Assembly: GCA_044432975.1 (NCBI GenBank)
Contig: JAWXUC010000001.1
Span: 1 to 64,000, forward strand
Direction: 5' to 3'
DNA from: JAWXUC01 sp044432975
Lineage (GTDB): Bacteria; Pseudomonadota; Alphaproteobacteria; RF32; CAG-239
DNA length: 64,000 nucleotides
Made by a program: the position numbers and the translations under genes. Below the pieces are notes generated by a model that was not told the origin of the DNA, made no database searches, and was given only the letters and a program-made list of their open reading frames with translations. Position 1 is the stretch's first letter. Every line of letters starts with the position of its first letter. This document shows positions 8,115 through 16,731 of this stretch, in pieces.

Positions 8115-9760
8115 TACAAACCCTATCTATTAAAAATGTAGTTTTAATAGACAGTTTAAGTCTAGATTTCAACTCAGGATTAACCGTCCTTAGTGGAGAA
8201 ACAGGCGCAGGTAAATCTATTTTGTTAGATTCCATAGGTTTAGTATTAGGCATTAGAGCAGAAACAAGATTAATCAGAATAGGGGCAGATAAATTATCTG
8301 TTATTGCCACCTTCAAAAACCCCAACCGCGTAAAATTAAATCAAATTTTTGAAGATTTAGATATTGAAAACTCTGAAGAAATCATCATCAATCGCTCTTT
8401 AACCATTGATGGTAAAAGCAAAATATTGGTAAACGACACCCCTATCACTCAAAAAAGCCTTAAAGAAATTGGCAAATATTTAGTAGAAATTCACGGACAA
8501 TTTGACAATCAAGGATTGCTAAACCCAATAAATCATTTAGAAATACTAGATAACTTTGGTGGATTAAACAAAGATGTTGAAGCCACACAAAAAACATTCA
8601 ACATCTATAAAGATGCAAAAAAACAAAGAGAAAAATTACAAGAAAACATTTTAAAATCAAAGGAAGAAGAAGAAAATTTAATCCATTGGGTTAAAGAGCT
8701 TCAAAAAATCAACTTAAAAGAAAATGAAGAAGAAGAGCTTAATCAAAAACGCTCATTTTTAATGAACTCTCAAAAAATTACCGAGAACTTAAATTATGCC
8801 AATCAAAGCCTAAATGATACAGATTTCTTTAATTATCTAAGAGCCGCAATCAATGGAATAGATAAAGCCAACCGCATTACAGAAAACAAATATGAACACA
8901 TTTTAGAAAGCTTAAATCAATCTTTAATTGAGCTAAATGAAACCACTTCAAACATAGACACAGAGTTAAATGCATTCAATATTGAAGGCGAAAACATAGA
9001 TTATATTGAAGAACGCCTATTTGCCTTAAAAGCCTTAGCCCGCAAGCACAACTGCACAATCGCAGAACTTGAGGCAAAACTGCAAGAATTTGAAGAAAAA
9101 TTAAATAACATCAATAATGAAGAAGGTGCTATAAAAGAACTTATAAATATCGAAAATCAAACAAAACTAGAATTCATAAAACAAGCCCAAAGCTTATCAA
9201 ACAAAAGAATTGAAGCTGGCAACAAATTAGATTCACTAGTTAATGCAGAACTTCCAGATTTAAAAATGGAAAAAGCAACTTTCAAAACTCAAATAACACA
9301 AAAAGAAGAAAGCTCATCAGGTATTGATGAAGTTGCATTTTTAGTTGCAACAAACCCCAACTCTCCTGTTGGTCCAATTAACAAAATTGCCTCAGGTGGT
9401 GAACTTTCAAGGTTTATGCTAGCCTTAAAAGTAAATTTGGCTAAAGATAGCGATGTTAATACAATAATTTTTGATGAAATAGACGCAGGAATTGGTGGTG
9501 CAACAGCTCAAGCTGTTGGATTAAGATTAAAAAAACTAGCCCAAAGCTTGCAAGTCTTGGTTGTAACCCACTCTCCACAAGTTGCAGCACAAAGCAACAC
9601 CCATTTACTTGTCTCTAAAAAGACGGTTGATAACACCACAACAACCGCAATAAAAACTTTAGATACACTTGAAAAACATGAAGAAATTGCTCGAATGTTA
9701 TCAGGAGAAACCATCTCTGATGAAGCAAGAGCTCAAGCAAAGGTATTAATCAATGGCTAA
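8111..9760 (+). CDS. recN: DNA repair protein RecN
   Basis: An SMC-like ATPase that acts in the cytoplasm on double-strand breaks during recombinational repair. Walker A is at about residues 30-38 (LSGETGAGKS). The ABC-type signature ASGGELSRFMLALK and Walker B TIIFDEIDAGIGG lie near the C terminus. The two halves are joined by a coiled-coil region rich in Lys, Glu and Leu. Its 549 residues match the family. It overlaps bamD by four bases (ATGA), and mltB begins inside its last codons. Confidence 0.96.
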   Translation: MIQTLSIKNVVLIDSLSLDFNSGLTVLSGETGAGKSILLDSIGLVLGIRAETRLIRIGADKLSVIATFKNPNRVKLNQIFEDLDIENSEEIIINRSLTIDGKSKILVNDTPITQKSLKEIGKYLVEIHGQFDNQGLLNPINHLEILDNFGGLNKDVEATQKTFNIYKDAKKQREKLQENILKSKEEEENLIHWVKELQKINLKENEEEELNQKRSFLMNSQKITENLNYANQSLNDTDFFNYLRAAINGIDKANRITENKYEHILESLNQSLIELNETTSNIDTELNAFNIEGENIDYIEERLFALKALARKHNCTIAELEAKLQEFEEKLNNINNEEGAIKELINIENQTKLEFIKQAQSLSNKRIEAGNKLDSLVNAELPDLKMEKATFKTQITQKEESSSGIDEVAFLVATNPNSPVGPINKIASGGELSRFMLALKVNLAKDSDVNTIIFDEIDAGIGGATAQAVGLRLKKLAQSLQVLVVTHSPQVAAQSNTHLLVSKKTVDNTTTTAIKTLDTLEKHEEIARMLSGETISDEARAQAKVLING

Positions 9761-10700
9761 AATTATATTTACATTCTTACTATTCTTCTCTTGCAACTGT
9801 TTGGCAAGTGTTCCACAAGATTACACAGACTTTATAAGCGCTTTAAAACAAGAGCTTATAAAAAAAGGCGCAAGTAAAAGTTTAGTAGATAAAGTTTATC
9901 TACAAAACTTTTACAAAGAAAAACCAGCTGCCATAAAAGCCGACAAACAACAAAGTGAATTTAAACTAACCACAGACCAATATTTAAGCAAAGTTATAAA
10001 TAACGCAAAAATTAAAAAAGCTAAAGAAAAATTAAAAAACAACCCTAAAACATTAAGAAATGTTTATAACAAATATGGTGTTCAACCAGAAATTCTTGTT
10101 GCTTTTTGGGGATTAGAAAGCCATTTTGGGCAAATGAAAGGCAATCATTATGCTTTTGAGGTTTTAACACAATTAGCCTATGACAAAAGAAGACGCACCT
10201 TCTTTAAAAATCAACTATACTATTTGTTTAAAATCGCAGAAAAATACAAATTAAATCCCCAAAAAATAAAAAGCTCTTGGGCTGGCGCAATGGGACATTT
10301 TCAGTTTATGCCATCAACTTGGTATAGTTATGGTAAAGGCGATATTGTAAACAGCTTTTTTACCTCTGTTCACTCGGCTGGCAATTACTTAAACAAATCT
10401 GGCTGGCAAAAAAATCAAACATGGGGAGAAGAAACCACCCTACCCGCTAATTTCAACAAAAAATTAATTGGCAGAGATAAAAAGAAAAGCATAAAAGAAC
10501 TCAAAAAGTTGGGAATCAAAACCAATTTAGCAGATAATTTACAAGCTTCTATAATCACCCCAGACGGAGAAAATGGCAAAGCTTATATCACCTTAAAAAA
10601 CTTTGATGTTATAATGAAGTGGAACCGCTCACAAAGCTATGCTATATCAGTTGGCACTTTTGCCGATTCTATAAAAAGCAAAACGCCAGCCAAAAAATAA
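9753..10700 (+). CDS. mltB: lytic murein transglycosylase MltB-like
   Basis: It cleaves the glycan strands of peptidoglycan in the periplasm. A signal peptide occupies the first 18 residues (FTFLLFFSCNCLAS). A cysteine inside it means a lipoprotein form is possible. The catalytic glutamate is E122 in FWGLESHFG, and the SWAGAMGHFQFMPSTW segment is characteristic of lytic transglycosylase family 3. The 315 residues contain no separate C-terminal peptidoglycan-binding domain. The gene overlaps recN by eight bases and ends the operon at a terminator. Confidence 0.92.
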   Translation: MAKIIFTFLLFFSCNCLASVPQDYTDFISALKQELIKKGASKSLVDKVYLQNFYKEKPAAIKADKQQSEFKLTTDQYLSKVINNAKIKKAKEKLKNNPKTLRNVYNKYGVQPEILVAFWGLESHFGQMKGNHYAFEVLTQLAYDKRRRTFFKNQLYYLFKIAEKYKLNPQKIKSSWAGAMGHFQFMPSTWYSYGKGDIVNSFFTSVHSAGNYLNKSGWQKNQTWGEETTLPANFNKKLIGRDKKKSIKELKKLGIKTNLADNLQASIITPDGENGKAYITLKNFDVIMKWNRSQSYAISVGTFADSIKSKTPAKK

Positions 10701-10718
10701 ATTCTGGCGGGCGTTTTA
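10682..10718 (+). terminator. intrinsic terminator of the lpxC-mltB operon
   Basis: Starting within the last mltB codons, AACGCC and CAG pair with CTG and GGCGTT across an A-rich loop, followed by TTTTAAAA. The stop codon sits in the loop. Confidence 0.7.
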
Positions 10719-10733
10719 AAATAGAAAGAAAAT

Positions 10734-11078
10734 TTAACCTTTTCGATAAAGATGACGAATAACTTCATAAGTGATTCGCACTGGATGACCCTCGTTATAA
10801 ACAAAGCCTCCATCATCCTCTACATCATCCTTCAAAATCAAATCAAAAGATTGACAAGAAGATGGAATCATAACGGCGCCATAAGTCTTCTTCTGCCCCT
10901 TATACAAAGGTAAAATAGACTTCTGAAAAATATCAATATAAGCATCTTCATCGTCAATAGTCAGTACAGGAACCAAAAGCATCTTTGCCTTATCAAAAAC
11001 AAATGCCCAGTTCAACTTCTTTACATCTTTGCCAAACTCTGTTGCAAAAAATTCTTTCTCATTCTTTTTAATTTCCAT
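10734..11078 (-). CDS. hypothetical acidic protein
   Basis: A 114-residue protein starting MEIKKNEKEFF; I do not recognise the family. It is acidic, has no signal peptide or membrane span, and ends in a basic helix (EVIRHLYRKG). A longer frame could begin with TTG at 11135, but a good promoter (-10 at 11118-11123) lies inside that extension, so the ATG at 11078 is the better start. The leader lacks a Shine-Dalgarno sequence. It is a single-gene unit convergent with mltB. Confidence 0.6.
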   Translation of the reverse strand: MEIKKNEKEFFATEFGKDVKKLNWAFVFDKAKMLLVPVLTIDDEDAYIDIFQKSILPLYKGQKKTYGAVMIPSSCQSFDLILKDDVEDDGGFVYNEGHPVRITYEVIRHLYRKG

Positions 11079-11117
11079 AGTAGTATTTAATTTGTTAAAA
11101 AATTGTGTTTCATCACA

Positions 11118-11146
11118 TTTATAGACAAAAAACAATTAAAAGTCAA
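11118..11146 (-). promoter_or_regulatory. promoter of the gene at 10734-11078
   Basis: The minus strand has -35 TTGACT (11141-11146), a 17-base spacer and -10 TATAAA (11118-11123). This defines the start of the hypothetical gene downstream. Confidence 0.65.
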
Positions 11147-11223
11147 CAAATAACACAAAACTTTTTATTGCATTTTATTTCCTCAAGTATTATCATCTCT
11201 CAAGATAAAAAAGGAAAAATAAA

Positions 11224-12597
11224 ATGTCATTAAAAATATACAACACATTAACAAAACAAAAAGAAGAATTAATCCCTGTAAAAGAAGGCAAAGTTTCTTT
11301 ATATGTGTGTGGACCAACTGTTTATGACAAAGCTCACTTAGGCAATGCCAAAACTCCTGTAGTTTATGATGTATTATTCAGACTTTTGCGCCACATTTAT
11401 GGCACAGAAAATGTTGCTTATGCTTCAAACATAACAGATGTTGATGACAAGATTTTAAATAAAGCAGCCCAAACTAGCAAATCTATTTTTGATATCACCA
11501 AAGAAACTCTACAGTGGTATTTAGATGATATGAAAAAGCTCAACGTTCTAGAACCTACATATCGCCCCAAAGCAACTGATTATATCTCTGAGATGATAAT
11601 TTTAATTCAACAAATCTTAGACAACAACCACGCTTACCAAAAAGACGGCCATGTATATTTTAACGTTGATAGCTATAAAAAATATGGTTCATTATCTGGT
11701 AAATCATTAAAAGATTTAATCTCAGGTGTTAGAATAGATGTATCAGATAGCAAAGAAAACCCTGCTGATTTTGTTTTATGGAAACCAGCAGATAAAGAAG
11801 CTGGAGAACAAGGCTGGGAAAGCCCATTTGGCTATGGTCGTCCAGGATGGCACTTAGAATGTTCTGCCATGAGCTCAAAATTGCTCGGCAACTCTTTTGA
11901 CATTCACGGTGGCGGCAATGACTTAATCTTCCCTCATCATGAGAATGAACTTGCTCAATCTATGTGCGCTCATCCTAATGACACCTTTGCAAAATATTGG
12001 ATGCATGGCGGAATGCTAATGGTTAATGGTCAAAAAATGAGCAAATCTTTAGGCAATTTTTATACCGTAGAACAAGCTTTAGCAAAACACCCTGCAGAAG
12101 CTTTAAGATTGGCGTTTTTATCAACTCATTATCATCAGCCATATAATTTTACGTTTGAAAACTTAGATCTAGCAAAATCAATTTTAGATAAGTTTTATAA
12201 TGCTTTATTACAAAACAAAGACATTGAGGTTAAACAAACATCTCCTGATCAAAGAATTATCGATGCCTTGTCAGATGACTTAAACACCCCTCTTGCCTTA
12301 ACTTATATTCACGAGCTAGTTGCCAACTTAAACAAAGCTCAAACTCAAGAAGAAAAGCAAGAAGCAAAATCATCATTATTAGCATCCGTTAATTTATTAG
12401 GATTATTATATAACAACCCAAAAGATTGGTTTAAATCTGGCGCTGATGAAAATATGATAGAAGAAAAAATCCAACAAAGAGCCGAAGCTAAAAAGAACAA
12501 AGATTATGCATTAGCCGATTCTATCAGAGCAGAGTTATTATCTCAAGGCATCATTTTAGAAGACACCCCCCAAGGCACAACCTGGAAAAAAGCTTAA
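11224..12597 (+). CDS. cysS: cysteinyl-tRNA synthetase
   Basis: A class-I aminoacyl-tRNA synthetase that charges tRNA-Cys in the cytoplasm. The HIGH-type motif appears as HLGN (residues 38-41) after C29 in VCGPTVYDKA. The KMSKS motif appears as KMSKSLGNF near residue 270. Zinc ligands are C29, the cysteine in HLECSAMS and the His/Glu of FPHHENELAQS. Its length of 457 residues is normal. An AAGGAAAA ribosome-binding site precedes ATG. It is monocistronic and followed closely by the rnpB promoter. Confidence 0.97.
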   Translation: MSLKIYNTLTKQKEELIPVKEGKVSLYVCGPTVYDKAHLGNAKTPVVYDVLFRLLRHIYGTENVAYASNITDVDDKILNKAAQTSKSIFDITKETLQWYLDDMKKLNVLEPTYRPKATDYISEMIILIQQILDNNHAYQKDGHVYFNVDSYKKYGSLSGKSLKDLISGVRIDVSDSKENPADFVLWKPADKEAGEQGWESPFGYGRPGWHLECSAMSSKLLGNSFDIHGGGNDLIFPHHENELAQSMCAHPNDTFAKYWMHGGMLMVNGQKMSKSLGNFYTVEQALAKHPAEALRLAFLSTHYHQPYNFTFENLDLAKSILDKFYNALLQNKDIEVKQTSPDQRIIDALSDDLNTPLALTYIHELVANLNKAQTQEEKQEAKSSLLASVNLLGLLYNNPKDWFKSGADENMIEEKIQQRAEAKKNKDYALADSIRAELLSQGIILEDTPQGTTWKKA

Positions 12598-12603
12598 AAT
12601 CAA

Positions 12604-12631
12604 TTGACACTTAACAAAAACTGCTTATATT
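12604..12631 (+). promoter_or_regulatory. rnpB promoter
   Basis: A consensus -35 TTGACA (12604-12609), a 16-base spacer and -10 TATATT (12626-12631) place transcription start at about 12638, the 5' end of RNase P RNA. Confidence 0.85.
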
Positions 12632-12637
12632 CACACA

Positions 12638-13024
12638 TAGGTAGTCGGATAGCTGCGCTAATATGGTGAATTTCACTACATATTAGTGAGGAAAGTCCGG
12701 GCTTTATGGGAACAAGATACCAGATAACGTCTGGCTAGGGAGACCTAAGGGACAGTGCCACAGAAAATTACCGCTTTTGCATGCAAAAGTAAGGTTGAAA
12801 AGGTGTGGTAAGAGCGCACCGCATTGTCAGTAATGACAATGGCATCGGCAAACCCTATCTAATGCAAGACTAAATGAGGAGAGTTGTGTTCACATAACAA
12901 GTGGGGTGTTCTCAACCCGCTCCAGAGGTAAGTCGCGACGAGGTAAATAGCAATATTTGCCCCAGATGAATAGCTATCGTCTAACTTTTGTTAGATACAG
13001 AACCCGGCTTATAGACCACCTACT
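12638..13024 (+). ncRNA. rnpB: RNase P RNA (bacterial class A)
   Basis: The catalytic RNA that trims the 5' ends of tRNA precursors. The conserved core is plain: GAGGAAAGTCCGGGC in the 5' half, CAGTGCCACAGAAA, the TAAGAGCGCACCGC element, and near the 3' end ACAGAACCCGGCTTATAG. The terminal GGTAGTC/GACCACC pairing closes P1. It is about 387 nt long, with its own promoter and terminator. Confidence 0.96.
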
Positions 13025-13026
13025 TT

Positions 13027-13058
13027 AATGCTTAAAGAAAATCTTTAAGCATTTTTTT
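13027..13058 (+). terminator. rnpB terminator
   Basis: AATGCTTAAAG pairs with CTTTAAGCATT and runs into seven T residues immediately after the RNA. Confidence 0.88.
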
Positions 13059-13068
13059 ATATAAAATA

Positions 13069-13096
13069 TTGACAAAAACAAAAAAACATATATATT
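13069..13096 (+). promoter_or_regulatory. promoter of the orphan gene at 13135
   Basis: TTGACA (13069-13074), 16 bases, TATATT (13091-13096). It shows that the longer frame starting with TTG at 13069 is not the true start. Confidence 0.75.
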
Positions 13097-13134
13097 CAAC
13101 TTCAAATCTTATTATTAACAAAACAAAAAACATT

Positions 13135-13503
13135 ATGGCACGACTACAAGAAGAAAGACCTATTAGATCTTGGAACAACAAAAACATCCCTGCTGGCACA
13201 GCTAGTGATGGAAAAATTGTAAAAACATCTAATCAACAACTTGAATTTTCATACGCTTACGGCAAAACAATTGAAGAGTTAAAAAAAGCAATTGAAAAAA
13301 AAGAAGCTTTAGGATGGCAAAAAACAGGAAAACGAGAAGAGCATATAAAAGGCTTTACAGTTACAATGTATGGTCAAAAACTCTTCAAAGGAACATTACC
13401 AGAAGTCCCTAAAGGTGCAATCTCATTAGAGGCTGGAAAAATTTTCATCCCTAATGAAAAAAAAGAACAAAAAAAACATCTTCAAATTAAATCAAGAAGA
13501 TAA
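13135..13503 (+). CDS. hypothetical protein, paralogue of the next gene
   Basis: A 122-residue protein with no recognised family. The C-terminal half shares a pattern with the gene at 13586: a helix ending in GW or EW plus K, then GKREEH versus GRREEY, a strand GFTVTMYGQKLFKGT versus GSRVVRYIQKLYKGT, and a proline-containing turn before a final strand. This suggests a small alpha-beta fold of about 60 residues shared by both. No signal peptide. The start is set by a promoter 40 bases upstream; the leader has no Shine-Dalgarno. The C terminus is lysine-rich. Confidence 0.7.
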   Translation: MARLQEERPIRSWNNKNIPAGTASDGKIVKTSNQQLEFSYAYGKTIEELKKAIEKKEALGWQKTGKREEHIKGFTVTMYGQKLFKGTLPEVPKGAISLEAGKIFIPNEKKEQKKHLQIKSRR

Positions 13504-13585
13504 AACAAAAACTAAAAGATTGAAAAGATAACAAAAACATCTTTATCAAACTTGTAAAATTATTAATCTTTAAACATTAAACATT

Positions 13586-13930
13586 ATGGCAGCACCAGGA
13601 CAACCAGGAGGAGTATCAACTCTACCAATTGGATGCGGAAAATCAGGAAACATCATAGATGCACCAATTCCCAAAGACTGTAAAGTAATCTCAGTCCAAG
13701 CAGATAACATTCCACAATTAGAAACTCTTATACAAGAAAAAATTTCAAAAGAATGGAAACTCGCAGGACGTCGAGAAGAATATCTTAATGGAAGTAGAGT
13801 CGTAAGATATATACAAAAGCTTTACAAGGGAACTCCACCAGAATACCCTGCAGGGGCTTTAATCGTCGACTTTGGAAGATATTTTGTCCCACTTCCATCA
13901 GAAAAATCGACTCTAAGACCTAAAAAGTAA
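13586..13930 (+). CDS. hypothetical protein, paralogue of the previous gene
   Basis: A 114-residue protein of unknown function. Its N terminus is Gly/Pro-rich and different from its neighbour, whereas residues from about 50 onward align with it (KEWKLAGRREEYLNGSRVV, then IQKLYKGTPPEYPAGAL). The pair probably arose by tandem duplication followed by divergence. Both begin in the same context (acattATGGC) without a Shine-Dalgarno sequence. A strong terminator follows. Confidence 0.7.
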   Translation: MAAPGQPGGVSTLPIGCGKSGNIIDAPIPKDCKVISVQADNIPQLETLIQEKISKEWKLAGRREEYLNGSRVVRYIQKLYKGTPPEYPAGALIVDFGRYFVPLPSEKSTLRPKK

Positions 13931-13937
13931 AAAATAA

Positions 13938-13976
13938 AACACCGCAGATTGACAACAAGTCAACCCGCGGTGTTTT
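13938..13976 (+). terminator. strong intrinsic terminator
   Basis: AACACCGC and GATTGAC pair with GTCAACC and GCGGTGTT around an AACAA loop, followed by TTTTTA. Confidence 0.88.
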
Positions 13977-14003
13977 TATATGCATAAAAAACAACCATAT
14001 AAT

Positions 14004-14049
14004 TTGTCCCCCTTGCGGGGAAAATGTTACAGAGTGACAAAAGGGGGTA
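14004..14049. repeat. CCCCCTTGCGGGG palindromic repeat
   Basis: A 46-bp element beginning GTCCCCCTTGCGGGG and ending AAAAGGGGGTA, with a variable middle that forms a second hairpin (TGTTAC/GTGACA). It borders the 3' end of cassette 2. Related elements are at 30914-30957, inside addB (38.9-39.5 kb) and at 41.3-41.4 kb. Confidence 0.7.
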
Positions 14050-14052
14050 TAA

Positions 14053-14298
14053 TTAACAATCTTCTAAAATAACCTTTATTTTCTTATCATATAGCCTTGC
14101 AATCTGAATTAACTCATTAAGATTCAGCATTCCAATTTTTGCATTTTCTACTCTTTCTATTCTTTTCATTGATGTAGACAATTTGAACGCAACATAATCA
14201 ATATCCAAATTTGCTTTCAACCTTGCCAATTGCAAATCCTTAGCAATATTAGTCCTCAACTCTCTAAAATTTTGAGTTGCTTGTTCTTTACTTATCAC
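14053..14298 (-). CDS. small XRE-type HTH protein, cassette 2
   Basis: An 81-residue sister of the protein at 4909-5157, with only a handful of substitutions (for example SMKRIERVENAKIGMLNLNE). It has the same single helix-turn-helix layout and no other domain. The start is GTG in the conserved context GGAGCTTATAAA-GTG, where copies 1, 3 and 4 have ATG. The first eight bases after GGAGC match all other cassettes, so the start is well supported. It lies directly downstream of structured RNA copy 2. A DNA-binding role is likely; the target is unknown. Confidence 0.75.
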   Translation of the reverse strand: MISKEQATQNFRELRTNIAKDLQLARLKANLDIDYVAFKLSTSMKRIERVENAKIGMLNLNELIQIARLYDKKIKVILEDC

Positions 14299-14321
14299 TT
14301 TATAAGCTCCTTTTTGTTAAA

Positions 14322-14482
14322 TTATAAAACAAAACCACTGAATTAAAAAAATCAGTGGCGGAGCTTCAAACTGTTCTACGCAGTCATCCTTATTCGTGCA
14401 AAAGCCTTATATCAGACACTCCGCCAATAATGACGGACTGTAGAAAGATGTTTGAAGACACCATTCTCAAACTATTGAGAAC
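14322..14482 (-). ncRNA. structured RNA family, copy 2
   Basis: The same plan as copy 1 with changed paired bases. The closing helix is CTTCAAAC/GTTTGAAG, the inner helix TTCTAC/GTAGAA, the middle hairpin GTCCGTC.../...GGCGGAGT. The near-invariant strand GATATAAGGCTTTTGCACG and a terminator stem CCACTGA/TCAGTGG with TTTTGTTTT follow. Both sides of each helix differ from copy 1 yet remain complementary, which supports selection on structure. Confidence 0.8.
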
Positions 14483-14488
14483 AACATC

Positions 14489-14516
14489 ATTATAAGCAAA
14501 GAATATTATTTGTAAA
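14489..14516 (-). promoter_or_regulatory. promoter of structured RNA copy 2
   Basis: -35 TTTACA (14511-14516), a 16-base spacer and -10 TATAAT (14489-14494), identical in layout to copy 1. Confidence 0.8.
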
Positions 14517-14523
14517 GATATTT

Positions 14524-14594
14524 GTAGGGTACGGTCTTGACCGTACCTCAAAAATTTAGCCACATCAAAAGGGACGGTCAAGACCGTCCCCTAC
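14524..14594. repeat. GACGGTC palindromic repeat, copy 3
   Basis: A full copy of the 70-bp double-hairpin element, on the promoter side of cassette 2 and about 20 bases from the parE stop codon. Confidence 0.75.
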
Positions 14595-14614
14595 GTATCA
14601 CGAAAATTAGCATA

Positions 14615-16606
14615 TTAAATATCTAAATCATTATCAGAAACAAATTTAGCTCTTTCTGTAATAAATTTGAATCTTGGTTCTGGATTTTTACCCATTAAAC
14701 GCTCTACTTGACGACGAGTTTCAAAACACTCTTCTTTGCCTTCTTCAGTATTTGCATTTGGCACCACAACACGAAGCAACGTACGTTTTTGCTTATCCAT
14801 TGTTGTTTCTTTCAACTGAGATGCACTCATCTCGCCCAAACCTTTAAAGCGAGAAATATCAGCTTTTTGATTACCTTTTAAGTACTTTGCTAAAATTTCA
14901 TCTTTTTCTTCATCTGTAAGAGCATAATAGTTTTTATTACCAATAATGATTTTATACAAAGGCGGAGTCGCCAAATATAAATGTCCGTTTTCAATTAAGT
15001 GTGGCATTTGTTGATAAAAGAATGTCATTAATAATGATGCAATATGAGCCCCATCAACGTCCGCATCGGTCATTATGATGATTTTTTCATAACGAAGTCC
15101 CTCTTCTTTGTAGTTGTCTTTAACACCACAGCCAAGAGCTTCACACATATCTTTAATTTCTTGATTTTGTAATATTTTTTCTAAAGAAGCACTGGCAACG
15201 TTTAAGATTTTACCTTTTAATGGCAAAATTGCTTGCGTAACCCTATCCCTGCCCTGTTTTGCAGAACCGCCCGCAGAATCTCCCTCAACAATAAAGATTT
15301 CTGTATCTTCTGCCGCAGCTTTTGAACAATCAGCCAATTTTCCAGGAAGACGCAAACGTTTTGTTGGTGTCTTACGCAGTTGTTGCTTTTCTTCTTTTTT
15401 CTTTTTTCTAGCCTCTAAGCGCTCAATCAAATATTCAACCAAAGCAGTTGTGTTTTCTTTATCTGAAGAAAGCCAATGATCAAAACTATCTTTAACCGCT
15501 TGTTCTACAAGTTTTATTGCTTTTGTAGAAGTCAACTTATCTTTTGTTTGCCCCTGAAATTGTGGGTCTCTAATAAACACAGAAAGCATTAAACAACTAT
15601 CAGCAAAAATATCTTCTGCAGTCAAGTTATTAAGCTTTTTAATATTTGCCATTTCAGCATATTCCTTAAAGCCACGCACAATCGCCGCCTTAAAGCCCAT
15701 TTCATGCGTACCACCTTGAGGAGTAACCACTGTATTACAATAAGAATTTGCAAATCCATTTTCATCTAACGGCCAAGTAACAGCCCATTCAACTTTACCT
15801 TCATCATTTGCAAGAAGCTGCTCACCATAAAAGCCAATTTTATTAATTGTTTGCCTAGCGCCTATTTGATATTCTAAGAAGTCTCTCAAACCATTAGGAA
15901 AACAAAGTTCAGATTGAATAGGAGTAGCATCACCTTCGGCCAAAACTTCTGGCGCACATTGCCATAAAATTTTAACACCTTTAAATAAGAAAGCCTTAGA
16001 ACGAGCCATTCTAAACAAACGATTAGGGCTAAAATGAGAGCTAACACCAAAAATTTCAGGGTCTGGTCTAAATGTAATAGATGTCCCGTTTTTATTTGTT
16101 GCTGCAACCATCTCTAATGCTGAAGTTGGTTTGCCTTTAGAATAAGATTGGCGATAAACTTTTTTATCTCTATAAACTTCCACCACCAAAAGCTCTGAAA
16201 GAGCATTAACCACAGACATTCCCACGCCATGCAATCCACCAGAAACCTTATAAGCAGAACCACCAAACTTACCACCGGAGTGAAGCTTAGTTAAAATAAC
16301 TTCTAAAGCAGATGTATTTGGATATTTGGGATGCGCATCAACAGGAATACCACGACCATTATCAACGATTGTCAAAGAATAATCTGCATTAAGTTTAATT
16401 TCTATCTTATTAGCAAAACCTGCCACAGCTTCATCCATAGAGTTATCTAAGATTTCTGCCACAAGATGATGAAGTGCAGTTTCATCAGTACCACCAATAT
16501 ACATCCCTGGGCGATGACGCACAGGCTCTAACCCCTCTAAAACCTCAATGTTTTGAGCGGAATATTCTGTTAATTTCACAGCTGTTGATTCAAATAAGTC
16601 AGTCAT
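14615..16606 (-). CDS. parE: DNA topoisomerase IV subunit B
   Basis: The ATPase subunit of topoisomerase IV, which separates linked daughter chromosomes. The GHKL ATPase domain shows EILDNSMDEA, DNGRGIPVD and GGLHGVGMSVVNALS. The TOPRIM domain shows IFIVEGDSAGGSAKQGRDR and IMTDADVDGAHI. The protein begins YSAQNIEVLEGLEPVRHRPG, the form usual in alphaproteobacterial ParE, and at 663 residues lacks the long C-terminal insertion of many GyrB proteins. No parC neighbour is visible. It seems to be transcribed alone. Confidence 0.92.
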   Translation of the reverse strand: MTDLFESTAVKLTEYSAQNIEVLEGLEPVRHRPGMYIGGTDETALHHLVAEILDNSMDEAVAGFANKIEIKLNADYSLTIVDNGRGIPVDAHPKYPNTSALEVILTKLHSGGKFGGSAYKVSGGLHGVGMSVVNALSELLVVEVYRDKKVYRQSYSKGKPTSALEMVAATNKNGTSITFRPDPEIFGVSSHFSPNRLFRMARSKAFLFKGVKILWQCAPEVLAEGDATPIQSELCFPNGLRDFLEYQIGARQTINKIGFYGEQLLANDEGKVEWAVTWPLDENGFANSYCNTVVTPQGGTHEMGFKAAIVRGFKEYAEMANIKKLNNLTAEDIFADSCLMLSVFIRDPQFQGQTKDKLTSTKAIKLVEQAVKDSFDHWLSSDKENTTALVEYLIERLEARKKKKEEKQQLRKTPTKRLRLPGKLADCSKAAAEDTEIFIVEGDSAGGSAKQGRDRVTQAILPLKGKILNVASASLEKILQNQEIKDMCEALGCGVKDNYKEEGLRYEKIIIMTDADVDGAHIASLLMTFFYQQMPHLIENGHLYLATPPLYKIIIGNKNYYALTDEEKDEILAKYLKGNQKADISRFKGLGEMSASQLKETTMDKQKRTLLRVVVPNANTEEGKEECFETRRQVERLMGKNPEPRFKFITERAKFVSDNDLDI

Positions 16607-16671
16607 AACCCCATCATTACAAGAAAACTGTCATCTTTACAAGTTTTTTTTTCATTATAAACAAAAATAAA

Positions 16672-16698
16672 TTGACATTTACAAATTAAGCTTATATT
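16672..16698 (+). promoter_or_regulatory. promoter of the zinc-ribbon gene
   Basis: TTGACA (16672-16677) and TATATT (16693-16698), with a 15-base spacer, precede the orphan gene by about 35 bases. Confidence 0.55.
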
Positions 16699-16731
16699 TT
16701 TTGTCCATTAACCAATTAAATATAGATTACA

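Noticed and set aside
11079..11135. TTG start for the gene ending at 10734
   Set aside because: The extension contains a TTGACT/TATAAA promoter at its upstream edge; the first ATG downstream is preferred.
13069..13134. Longer start (TTG) for the orphan gene at 13135
   Set aside because: The TTG is the -35 TTGACA of a consensus promoter whose -10 is 16 bases downstream, so it lies upstream of the transcript.
14390..14581. 63-residue minus-strand frame across RNA copy 2
   Set aside because: It runs through the conserved RNA, its promoter and a repeat. The other RNA copies have no equivalent frame.
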